Origin: Methylobacterium sp. J-076
Lineage (GTDB): Bacteria > Pseudomonadota > Alphaproteobacteria > Rhizobiales > Beijerinckiaceae
Assembly: GCF_022829405.1 (NCBI RefSeq)
Contig: NZ_JAKSXW010000149.1
Span: forward strand, 434,001-498,000
Direction: 5' to 3'
Length of the DNA: 64,000 nt
This document shows, piece by piece, positions 56,684 through 64,000 of this stretch. Position 1 is the first letter of the stretch. Each line of letters starts with the position of its first letter. The position numbers and the translations under genes are program-made. The notes below the pieces were generated by a model. It ran no database searches, was not told the origin of the DNA, and saw only the letters and a list, made by a program, of their open reading frames with translations.

Positions 56684-57946
56684 TTGTCCGATGCCCTTCC
56701 GACCGTGAAGGCCACCGCCGCCCGCCCGGCCTGGGTCGGCCCCGGTTTCACGGAGTTCGTCACCATCGTCGCCCTGATGATGGCGGTGACGGCGATCTCC
56801 ATCGACAACCTGCTCCCCGCCTTCCCGGCCATCGAGACCCGGTTCGGCGTCTCGGACCCGAACCACCTTCAGCTCCTCGTCTACGTTTACATGCTGGGCT
56901 TCGGGCCGGCGCAGATCGTCTACGGGCCGCTCTCGGACGCCCTGGGGCGGCGGCCGGTGCTGATGGCGAGCCTCGGCGTCTATGTGGCCGGGTGCGTCCT
57001 GGCGATGCTGGCGCCGAGCTTCGGCTGGTTGCTCGCGGCGCGGGTGATCCAGGGGATCGGCGCGGCGGGCGGGAGGGTCCTGTCCACCGCCATCGTCCGC
57101 GACCGGTTCGCCGGCCGCGAGATGGCGAGCGTGATGTCGCTCATCATGATGGTGTTCCTGATCGTGCCGATGATCGCCCCGGCCATCGGCGGGGCGATGT
57201 TGGCCTTCGGGTCGTGGATCTACGTCTTCGTCTCCATGCTGATCCTCGCCTTCATCGTGACGGCGTGGTTCGGCTGGCGCATGCCGGAGACCCTGCACCC
57301 GGAATACCGGCGTCCGCTCTCCCTCAAGGCGACGGTCCAGGCCGTCCGCCTCACCCTCGCGACCCGCGTGGCGGTGGGCTACGCCACGGCGCTCGGCCTG
57401 CTCACCGGCTGCATCATGGGCTATGTCGGATCGGCCCAGCAGGTGTTCGACACCGGACTCTACAAGCTCGGGCCCCTGTTCCCCGTGGCCTTCGGCCTCG
57501 TGGCCGGGGCCATGGGCGCCGCGACGCTCATCAACTCCCGGGCGGTCCGGCGGCTCGGCATGCGCCGCCTGTCCCAGGCCGGAACCCTGGCGTTCACCGT
57601 GGTCGGGGTGGTCCAGGTGATCCTGGGCCTCGCCTACGGGGGCCACCCGCCGCTGGCCCTGTTCCTCGCGGTGCTGGCGGCGAACCAGTTCCTCATCAGC
57701 TTCGCCATGCCGAACTTCAACGCCCTGGCGCTGGAGCCCCTCGGCGCCGTCGCGGGCACCGCCTCGTCCTTCCTCGGTTTCTACACCACGATCCTCGGGG
57801 CCGGCTGCGGCTACGCCATCGGCCAGTCCTTTGATGGGACCGTCCTGCCCATCGGGATCGGCTACGCGACGCTGGGGGGCCTCGCCATGGTGGTGATCGC
57901 CTGGACCGAGCGCGGACGGCTGTTCCAGTACGGCCCATCCACGTGA
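56684..57946 (+). CDS. MFS transporter, Bcr/CflA drug-efflux type
   Basis: 420 aa from a TTG at 56684, or 413 aa from a GTG at 56705. Twelve helices. The Bcr/CflA pattern is clear: EFVTIVALMMAVTAISIDNL, LVYVYMLGFGPAQIVYGPLS, DALGRRPVLMASLGVYVAGC (motif A) and RVIQGIGAAGGRVLSTAIVR (motif C region). Members export drugs and dipeptides. It follows the previous MFS gene by 88 bp. Confidence 0.9.
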   Translation: MSDALPTVKATAARPAWVGPGFTEFVTIVALMMAVTAISIDNLLPAFPAIETRFGVSDPNHLQLLVYVYMLGFGPAQIVYGPLSDALGRRPVLMASLGVYVAGCVLAMLAPSFGWLLAARVIQGIGAAGGRVLSTAIVRDRFAGREMASVMSLIMMVFLIVPMIAPAIGGAMLAFGSWIYVFVSMLILAFIVTAWFGWRMPETLHPEYRRPLSLKATVQAVRLTLATRVAVGYATALGLLTGCIMGYVGSAQQVFDTGLYKLGPLFPVAFGLVAGAMGAATLINSRAVRRLGMRRLSQAGTLAFTVVGVVQVILGLAYGGHPPLALFLAVLAANQFLISFAMPNFNALALEPLGAVAGTASSFLGFYTTILGAGCGYAIGQSFDGTVLPIGIGYATLGGLAMVVIAWTERGRLFQYGPST

Positions 57947-58023
57947 TTCACGGTTGCGCTTAACGGGCCGTTCAATCGATCACGCGAGGCTCACGCCATT
58001 CCCTCGCGCCCTGGACTTCCCGC

Positions 58024-58518
58024 ATGCTCGCCCGCGCCTCTGACGGCACCCTGCTCGCCGCGCGCCTCCTCCTCGCCGTCGCCCTGCTGCCGACGGGCAT
58101 CGCCCGAGCGCTCAACGTCTCGGGCTTCGCCTTGACCCTGGCGGGGGCGGGGATGCCGTTCCCGAACGCGGTGGCGACGACCGCCGTGGTGATGCAGGTG
58201 TTCGGGCCGCTGGCGATGATCCTCGGCGTACTGCCCCGCCTCACGGGAATCGCCCTGGCCCTATTCGCGGCGGCGACGGGTGTGGTGCTGCACGCCTTCT
58301 GGCAGTTCACCGGCCCGGCCCTCGTGGCGGAGCGGACCCTCATGCTGGCCGATCTCGGCCTCGCCGGGGGATACCTGCTCTACGCCATGACCGGTCCCGG
58401 CGGCTGGAGCTGGCAGGGGTTCCGGATGGGCGCGCCGGCCCCGCGGGCGAAGTCCGGCGGCAAGGCGGGCGCGAAGGCCGGGGGCGGCCGGCGCACGCCC
58501 CAGGGCCGCACCGCCTGA
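58024..58518 (+). CDS. DoxX-family membrane protein
   Basis: 164-aa protein with four transmembrane segments (about 10-30, 45-65, 68-88 and 101-121), starting LLAARLLLAVALLPTGIARA and including LTLAGAGMPFPNAVATTAVV, the DoxX pattern. The final ~35 residues are Lys/Arg/Gly-rich (KSGGKAGAKAGGGRRTPQG) and probably cytoplasmic. Function is unknown. It is convergent with the MFS gene that follows. Confidence 0.85.
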   Translation: MLARASDGTLLAARLLLAVALLPTGIARALNVSGFALTLAGAGMPFPNAVATTAVVMQVFGPLAMILGVLPRLTGIALALFAAATGVVLHAFWQFTGPALVAERTLMLADLGLAGGYLLYAMTGPGGWSWQGFRMGAPAPRAKSGGKAGAKAGGGRRTPQGRTA

Positions 58519-58582
58519 TCGCCCGCCCCGCCGTCCCGGCGCATCCGAAGGGCTCCGCCGCTCCCCTGGCGGAGCGACGGGC

Positions 58583-60043
58583 CTAGCTTCGCCCCGGCGC
58601 CGCGTTGGAGGGCGTCGCGACGATCCGCCGGCCGGACACCTCGGCGCCGGCATCCGGCGACAGGGCCCGGAAGGGGAAGACCGAGAACAGCGAGATCACC
58701 GCCACCGCGAAGAAGGCGGGCCCGAAATCGCCCGCTTCGATGGCCTCGCGCCCGTGGAAGGTGGCGGCCGCTTCCAGCGCCAGGGCGCCGAAGGTCACAC
58801 CGAGGCTGAGGGAGAGCTGCTGCGCGACGCTGGCCAAGCTCGTGGCGGCGCTCATCTCCGGTTTGTCGAGGTCGGCATAGGCGATGGCGTTCACGCAGGT
58901 GAACTGGACCGACCGGCAGCAGCCCCCCACGAACAGGATCGCCAGCATCAGCAGGTGTGGCGTCTGGGCGGTGTAGAACCCGTTCACCGCCAGGAAGGCG
59001 GAGGCCAGCACCGCGTTCACCACCATCACCCGCCGGAAGCCGAAGCGGCGCAGGATCGTCGGCGCGAGGGTCTTCACGAACATCGCCCCCGCGGCGGCGG
59101 CGAAGGTGATCAGCCCCGACCGCAGCGGATCGAGGCCGAAGCCGATCTGCAGCATCAGCGGCAGCAGGAACGGGATCGCCCCGGTGCCGATGCGGAACAG
59201 GCTGCCCCCCGTCACCGCCGCCCGGAAGGTCGGGTGGCGCATCAGGTCGAGGCGGACCACGGGGTGGGCCACCCGGCGCGAGCGCCAGAAATACAAAGGC
59301 AGCAGGACGGCCCCCGCCGCGAAGCAGCCCCAGGAGACCGCGGCCGGCAGCAGGTGCCGCCCCGTGGAGGCGAGCCCGAGCATCAGCGAGGCGAGCCCGG
59401 CGCCGAGGAGCAGGAATCCGAGCACGTCGAGGGGCGGTCGTTCGGGCTCCCGGATATCCTCGAAGTAGAGGGTCGCCAGGACGAGCCCGACGACGCCGAT
59501 GGGCACGTTGATGAAGAAGATCCACCGCCAATCGAAATAGGTGGTGATGAACCCACCCAAAGGCGGCCCGAGCACCGGCCCGACCATCGCCGGCAGGGTG
59601 AGGTAGGAGAGGGCGGTGACGAGTTGCGCCTTGGGCGCCGAGCGCAGCACCACGAGGCGCCCCACCGGCACCATCATCGCCCCGCCCATCCCCTGAAGGA
59701 ACCGCGCCGCCACGAACCAGCCGAGCCCGTTGGCCGCCGCGCAGGCCAGCGACCCCGCCAGGAACACGCACAGCGCCGCCCGGAACACCGTGCGGGCACC
59801 GTAGCGGTCGGCGGCCCATCCGCTCACGGGGATGAAGATCGCGAGGCTGACGAGGTACGCCGTAAGGGCGAGCTTGAGGGCGATGGGGTCCTCGTGGAGG
59901 CTCGCCGCGATGGTCGGCAGCGCCGTCGCGATCACCGTCGAGTCGGTGTTCTCCATGAATAGGGCGGTCGCCACCGTCAGGGGGACGATCCGGAGGGAGA
60001 GGGCGGAGGAGCGGGGCATCGGACGGGAGACGCGCGGGGCCAT
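58583..60043 (-). CDS. MFS transporter, EmrB/QacA (14-helix) type
   Basis: 486 aa from the ATG at 60043; the in-frame ATG at 60100 adds 19 residues of no hydrophobic character. It has the DHA2 pattern: VATALFMENTDSTVIATALP at the first helix, FIPVSGWAADRYGARTVFRA (motif A), RFLQGMGGAMMVPVGRLVVL and LPAMVGPVLGPPLGGFITTY (motif C). The long form with 14 helices is typical of multidrug exporters. No membrane-fusion gene is adjacent, so it works alone or with a distant partner. Confidence 0.9.
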   Translation of the reverse strand: MAPRVSRPMPRSSALSLRIVPLTVATALFMENTDSTVIATALPTIAASLHEDPIALKLALTAYLVSLAIFIPVSGWAADRYGARTVFRAALCVFLAGSLACAAANGLGWFVAARFLQGMGGAMMVPVGRLVVLRSAPKAQLVTALSYLTLPAMVGPVLGPPLGGFITTYFDWRWIFFINVPIGVVGLVLATLYFEDIREPERPPLDVLGFLLLGAGLASLMLGLASTGRHLLPAAVSWGCFAAGAVLLPLYFWRSRRVAHPVVRLDLMRHPTFRAAVTGGSLFRIGTGAIPFLLPLMLQIGFGLDPLRSGLITFAAAAGAMFVKTLAPTILRRFGFRRVMVVNAVLASAFLAVNGFYTAQTPHLLMLAILFVGGCCRSVQFTCVNAIAYADLDKPEMSAATSLASVAQQLSLSLGVTFGALALEAAATFHGREAIEAGDFGPAFFAVAVISLFSVFPFRALSPDAGAEVSGRRIVATPSNAAPGRS

Positions 60044-60247
60044 GCGGGGTTGCGCCGTTTTCCACCGGGACGTTTCAGAATTGTATCCGCGAAGCCACAC
60101 GGCGCTCGTGCCGGCATGGCGAAGGCAGCTTGGCCGCTATCGTCCCGCCGGCCCGGCGGATAAGCTTCCCGTAAGGACCGGCCCTGCGCCCGTCCGAGCC
60201 TGCTTTCCGGACGTTCCGTCTCGGGGCAGGGGATACAGAGAGTACGG

Positions 60248-61135
60248 ATGCTTTCCAGCCGGCCCGACCGTCGCGCCCTGTCTCGTCTGTTGGCTGCGGC
60301 GGCCCTGATGACCGGAGTCGCGGCCTGCGGCACCGTGCTGATCAACACCACCGGATCCCTCACCCGCTACGACCGCCTGCAGCGCTCGGCCGCCACCGCC
60401 ACCGAGGCGCGGCTCTACGCCGACCGGTCGGCGCTCCAGCGGGCGAAGACCGTGCGCATCGTGCCGACCGTCTTCACCGGCGAGGTCGAGGGTTCCGGCC
60501 CCCTGACGGCGGCCGACCGGCGGCTCATCGCCAACGCCGCCGACCGGGCGCTCTGCTACGACCTCTCCCTGCGCTACGACATCGTGACGGGCCGGGATGC
60601 GGACCTCACCGTGCGGGCGCAGGTCACCCGCGTGGAGCCCACGAGCCTGATCGGCGCGGGCGGGACCATCGCCGGCTCCCTCGGGGTGACCGTCGCCTCC
60701 CAGCTCGGCGTCGGCTTCGCCGAGGGCATCGGCCGCATCCCGATCCCGCGGCTCCCCATCGGCCTCGGGAGCCTCACCGTCGAGGCGGAGGCCCTCGACC
60801 GCCACCGTGAGCAGCGGGCCGCGATGGTCTGGGGCGGGGCCGCCAACTCCTTCACGAGCCAGCCGCGGTTCTCCGCCGCCAGCGATCCCTACGACCTCGC
60901 CGGGGATTTCGGACAGGATTTCGGCTACTTCCTCGCCACCGGCGACGATCCGTTCACGGCCCCGAACACCCTCCCGAACTGGGACCGCATCCGCGTGACC
61001 ATGCTCGGCGAAGCCCCCCTCGATCCGGATTGCGCCGCCTACGGGCGCGCCCCGGGCATCGACGGGATCGTGACGGACTATATCGGCCTGCCGCCGGAAT
61101 ACGGCGACAGGGGGCCCGCCGTTCCGGTCCGGTGA
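60248..61135 (+). CDS. DUF3313-like lipoprotein
   Basis: 295-aa lipoprotein. The signal sequence LLAAAALMTGVAAC ends in a lipobox with Cys27, so it is anchored in a membrane facing the periplasm. The mature part has GSLTRYDRLQRS, then VRIVPTVFTGEVEGSGPLTA and LSLRYDIVTGRDADLTVRAQ, features of DUF3313-like proteins. Function is unknown. It stands alone between an MFS gene and guaB. Confidence 0.8.
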   Translation: MLSSRPDRRALSRLLAAAALMTGVAACGTVLINTTGSLTRYDRLQRSAATATEARLYADRSALQRAKTVRIVPTVFTGEVEGSGPLTAADRRLIANAADRALCYDLSLRYDIVTGRDADLTVRAQVTRVEPTSLIGAGGTIAGSLGVTVASQLGVGFAEGIGRIPIPRLPIGLGSLTVEAEALDRHREQRAAMVWGGAANSFTSQPRFSAASDPYDLAGDFGQDFGYFLATGDDPFTAPNTLPNWDRIRVTMLGEAPLDPDCAAYGRAPGIDGIVTDYIGLPPEYGDRGPAVPVR

Positions 61136-61449
61136 GTTCGGGCGCGGGCGCCCATCCTCCACGGCACAAGGCACGCGGCGACGGGACCGAGGGCAGCGGG
61201 ACCGGCGCCGTTGGCGCGTTTTCCTGGATTTCGTCTCTGCGCTCGCAAGGATGGCTGCGGGGCGCTCCCGCGTGACGCGCCCCCGTGGCCCGTTTCCCGC
61301 TCACGCAAAAATCCGCGAGCCATGCACAGCGTCTAGGTGCGGCGCGGCATCCTCGCATTGGCGCGGCCGTGTCGGGCGTGATAGGGCCACTTGCCAACCC
61401 GATCCCCCGCCGCGCGATCCGCGCCGCTCGTTCCAAGGACCGTTGGCAC
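61136..61449. other. Upstream region of guaB
   Basis: 314 bp without a supported gene. It contains a half copy of repeat family A (61221-61254). The guaB frame is open back to 61285 but the added residues show no IMPDH similarity, so this is treated as leader and promoter. Confidence 0.55.
61221..61254. repeat. Half copy of family A repeat
   Basis: TTCCTGGATTTCGTCTCTGC followed by GCTCGCAAGGATGG resembles the right arm of the full copy at 33466 with a small deletion. The left arm is missing. Confidence 0.55.
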
Positions 61450-62943
61450 ATGGCCCGACTCAGTTCCGCGTCGATCATCGAGGGCCTGACCTTCGACGAC
61501 GTGCTGTTGCGGCCCGCCGCCTCGTCGGTGATGCCGACAGAGGTGAACATCGCGACGCGGCTGACGCGCACCATCTCCCTGAACATGCCGATCATGTCCT
61601 CGGCGATGGACACCGTCACCGAAGCGCCCATGGCCATCGCCATGGCCGCCATGGGCGGTCTCGGGGTCATCCATCGCAATCTCGAGCCCGCCGAGCAGGC
61701 CGAGCAGGTCCGCCTCGTGAAGAAGTACGAGTCGGGCATGGTGATGAACCCCATCACCATCCACCCGGACGAGACCCTGGCGGACGCCCTCGAGATCATG
61801 CGGGTCAACCGCATCTCCGGCATCCCGGTGGTGGAGCGTGGGCCGAACGGCAACCGCGGCAAGCTGGTGGGCATCCTGACGAACCGCGACGTGCGCTTCG
61901 CCACCGCCCCGGCCCAGCCCGTCTCCGAGCTGATGACCCGCGACCGGCTCATCACCGTCCGCGAGGGCACGACCCAGGACGAGGCCAAGCGCCTGCTGCA
62001 TCAGTTCCGCATCGAAAAGCTCCTCGTGGTCGATGACCACTACCGGTGCATCGGCCTGATCACCGTCAAGGACATCGAGAAGCGCGTGGCCTATCCCCAC
62101 GCCGTGAAGGACGAGCAGGGCCGCCTGCGGGTCGCCGCCGCGACGACGACGGGCGACGGCGGCTTCGAGCGGGCCGAGCGCCTGATCGACTCCGGCTGCG
62201 ACGTGATCGTGGTCGACACGGCCCACGGCCACTCGATCAAGGTGCTCGACAGCGTGCGCCGGGTGAAGCAGCTCTCGAACGCGGTCCAGGTGGTCGCCGG
62301 CAACGTCGCCACTCGCGAGGGCGCGCAGGCGCTGATCGACGCGGGCGCGGACGCGATCAAGGTGGGCATCGGGCCGGGCTCGATCTGCACCACGCGCATC
62401 GTCGCCGGCGTCGGCGTGCCGCAGCTCACGGCCCTGATGGAGGCGGTCGAGGCCGCCTCCGAGGCGGGCGTGCCGGTCATCGCCGACGGCGGCATCAAGT
62501 ATTCGGGCGACCTCGCCAAGGCCATCGCGGCGGGTGCCTCCGTGGCGATGCTGGGCTCGCTCCTGGCGGGCACCGACGAGGCCCCCGGCGAGGTGTTCCT
62601 TCACCAGGGCCGCTCCTACAAGTCGTATCGCGGCATGGGCTCCGTCGGCGCCATGGCGCGCGGCTCGGCGGACCGCTACTTCCAGGCCGAGGTCAGCGAC
62701 ACCCACAAGCTCGTGCCCGAGGGCATCGAGGGTCAGGTGCCGTACAAGGGGCCGGTCGCCGCCGTGCTGCATCAGCTCTCCGGCGGCCTGCGCGCCGCGA
62801 TGGGGTATGTCGGCGCCGCCACCGTGCCGGACTTCCAGGAGCGGGCGCAGTTCATCCGCATCACCAATGCGGGCCTGCGCGAGAGCCATGTCCACGACGT
62901 GACGATCACCCGCGAGAGCCCCAACTATCCCTCGCGGGCTTAA
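61450..62943 (+). CDS. guaB: Inosine-5'-monophosphate dehydrogenase
   Basis: 497-aa enzyme oxidising IMP to XMP with NAD, the committed step of GMP synthesis. It starts LTFDDVLLRPAASSVMPTEV; two CBS domains lie at about 95-210 (SGMVMNPITIHPDETLADAL; SELMTRDRLITVREGTTQDE). The catalytic Cys is in GIGPGSICTTRIVAGVGVPQ, GGIKYSGDLAKAIAAGA binds phosphate, and the flap includes YRGMGSVGAMARGS. Length and start fit the family. A ketopantoate reductase gene follows after 21 bp. Confidence 0.98.
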   Translation: MARLSSASIIEGLTFDDVLLRPAASSVMPTEVNIATRLTRTISLNMPIMSSAMDTVTEAPMAIAMAAMGGLGVIHRNLEPAEQAEQVRLVKKYESGMVMNPITIHPDETLADALEIMRVNRISGIPVVERGPNGNRGKLVGILTNRDVRFATAPAQPVSELMTRDRLITVREGTTQDEAKRLLHQFRIEKLLVVDDHYRCIGLITVKDIEKRVAYPHAVKDEQGRLRVAAATTTGDGGFERAERLIDSGCDVIVVDTAHGHSIKVLDSVRRVKQLSNAVQVVAGNVATREGAQALIDAGADAIKVGIGPGSICTTRIVAGVGVPQLTALMEAVEAASEAGVPVIADGGIKYSGDLAKAIAAGASVAMLGSLLAGTDEAPGEVFLHQGRSYKSYRGMGSVGAMARGSADRYFQAEVSDTHKLVPEGIEGQVPYKGPVAAVLHQLSGGLRAAMGYVGAATVPDFQERAQFIRITNAGLRESHVHDVTITRESPNYPSRA

Positions 62944-62964
62944 CGGGGCGCGGAGGACGACGCG

Positions 62965-63915
62965 ATGCGGACGCTGGTGGTCGGGGCCGGTGCGACCGGC
63001 GGCTATTACGGGGCGAGGTTGGCGGAGGCGGGGGCCGACGTGACCTTCCTCGTCCGTCCCGCCCGCGCCGAAACGCTCGCCACGGCGGGGCTCAGGGTCC
63101 TGAGCCCCCTCGGCGACCTGCATCTCCCGGACCCACGCACCGTAACCGCCGCGAGCCTCGGGAGTGCCGGGCCGTTCGACCTGGTGCTGCTCTCCTGCAA
63201 GGCCTACGACCTCGACGCCGCTCTGTCCGACGTCGCGCCGGCCATCGGCGACGGCACCGCCATCCTGCCGGTGCTGAACGGGATGGCGCATCTGGCGCGG
63301 TTGGACCGGGCCTTCGGCGCGGCGAAGGTGCTCGGCGGGAGCTGCGCCATCGCGGCGACGCTGCTGCCGGACGGGGCGATCCGGCAGATGACCGAGCTGG
63401 CCAGCATCACCTACGGCGAGCGGGACGGCAGCACCTCGGCGCGGATCGCCGCGGTCGATGCGCTGATGCGCGCGGGCGGGCCGAAATTTCAGCCGCGCCT
63501 GTCCGAGCGGATCGAGCTCGAGATGTGGGAGAAGTGGGTCTTCCTCGCGACGCTCGCGGGCGGCACGACCCTGATGCGCGCCTCGGTCGGCGACATCGCC
63601 GCGGCGCCCGGCGGCACCGCGTTCATGTCCGCACTCCATGCGGAATGCACCGCCATCGCCGCCGCCGCGGGCTTCGCTCCCCGCGAGAAGGTAGCCGCCG
63701 GGGCCCGGGGGCAACTCACCGCGGCCGGCTCGGCCTTCACTGCCTCGATGCTCAGGGACATCGAAGGCAAGGGGCGCATCGAGGCCGACCACGTGATCAG
63801 CGACCTCATCGCCCGCGGGCAGGCCCAGGGCCTGCCGACACCGATGCTCGACCTCGCCTATACCGGCCTGAAGGCCTACGAGGCGCGCCGGGAGCGGGAG
63901 ACGGCGAAGCGATAG
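62965..63915 (+). CDS. 2-dehydropantoate 2-reductase (ketopantoate reductase family)
   Basis: 316-aa NADPH-dependent reductase. The Rossmann motif VVGAGATGGYYGARLAEAGA opens the protein, followed by VTFLVRPARAETLATAGLRV. The active-site region has LLSCKAYDLDAALSDVAPAI with the catalytic Lys and VLNGMAHLARLDRAFG; the C-terminal domain ends ASMLRDIEGKGRIEADHVIS. The family includes PanE (pantothenate synthesis) and paralogues with other substrates; no other pan gene is nearby. It follows guaB by 21 bp. Confidence 0.9.
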   Translation: MRTLVVGAGATGGYYGARLAEAGADVTFLVRPARAETLATAGLRVLSPLGDLHLPDPRTVTAASLGSAGPFDLVLLSCKAYDLDAALSDVAPAIGDGTAILPVLNGMAHLARLDRAFGAAKVLGGSCAIAATLLPDGAIRQMTELASITYGERDGSTSARIAAVDALMRAGGPKFQPRLSERIELEMWEKWVFLATLAGGTTLMRASVGDIAAAPGGTAFMSALHAECTAIAAAAGFAPREKVAAGARGQLTAAGSAFTASMLRDIEGKGRIEADHVISDLIARGQAQGLPTPMLDLAYTGLKAYEARRERETAKR

Positions 63916-63966
63916 GCTCCAGCCGTATCGGTTCTCCCGGGCGAACACGCCTTCGGAGAGGCGCCT

Positions 63967-64000
63967 CCGTCAGTGCGAACGCTGCTAAGCGATCCAGGGA
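63967..64000. repeat. Family A repeat, cut by the window edge
   Basis: CCGTCAGTGCGAACGCTGCT followed by AAGCGATCCAGGGA resembles the left arm of the family A element with several changes. The other arm would lie beyond the right edge. Confidence 0.5.

Noticed and set aside
61333..63948. 871-codon minus-strand open frame across guaB and the reductase gene
   Set aside because: It is antisense to two well-recognised genes and shows no protein motifs; a GC-bias artefact.
1..64000. Genomic island, prophage or insertion sequence
   Set aside because: No transposase, integrase or phage gene and no tRNA-flanked repeat was seen; base composition is even apart from short promoter regions.

Overview
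The window is a 64 kb stretch of ordinary, gene-dense, very GC-rich chromosome. The gene content points to an alphaproteobacterium of the Hyphomicrobiales, most likely Methylobacterium or a close relative (inference). It has a large 180-kDa-type NAD-glutamate dehydrogenase, a MucR regulator, GatCAB amidotransferase, a urease with fused gamma and beta subunits, a CsbD gene behind a sequence matching the EcfG (general stress response) promoter, and CtrA-type TTAA motifs. Families of ~100 bp palindromic intergenic repeats also fit. I saw no rRNA, tRNA, prophage, insertion sequence or CRISPR array.

Layout. 1-5.9 kb: a branched-chain amino acid/amide ABC transporter (livK-livH-livM, leftward, livM cut by the edge) diverges from a GntR regulator, an SDR dehydrogenase and a RibD-like reductase; an alpha/beta-hydrolase-fold protein and a WcbI-like protein follow on the minus strand. 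7-12 kb: a chemoreceptor, an ABC-F ATPase and an HD-GYP c-di-GMP phosphodiesterase, the first and last preceded by CtrA-like sites. 12-17 kb: an lpxC gene, a Crp/Fnr regulator, a polyamine-type ABC transporter without a binding protein, and a small secreted protein. 17-22.6 kb: urease operon ureAB-C-E-F-G (leftward) with a LysR gene upstream and no ureD. 22.7-25.7 kb: a tandem-GNAT protein, an isochorismatase-fold hydrolase and a coupled 63-aa protein, then paired hairpins, a 60-aa charged protein and MucR.

26-33.4 kb is the most interesting block. A class III CoA-transferase, an SDR, a MaoC/HTD2-type hydratase, a class I fumarase/mesaconase and a complete TRAP transporter (DctP-Q-M) all run rightward. 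Together they look like an uptake and catabolism locus for a C4/C5 dicarboxylate such as mesaconate, itaconate or citramalate. 33.5-38.3 kb: ruvX, a small membrane protein behind an exact CtrA box, and gatC-gatA-(membrane protein)-gatB. 38.5-41.6 kb: an Lrp/AsnC regulator divergent from an AceE/MdeB-like 2-oxoacid dehydrogenase E1.

41.7-48.3 kb: an XRE regulator, rsmD, an rluB-type pseudouridine synthase with a repetitive disordered tail, a DUF1328 membrane protein, CsbD, tadA and a large outer-membrane barrel. 48.6-60 kb: four MFS transporters (one beside a MarR regulator), NAD-glutamate dehydrogenase and a DoxX protein. 60-64 kb: a DUF3313-like lipoprotein, guaB and a ketopantoate reductase.

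In this GC-rich sequence long open frames appear antisense to nearly every real gene. Starts were chosen by domain content, Shine-Dalgarno-like sequence and overlap with neighbours; TTG and GTG starts are used in several places.
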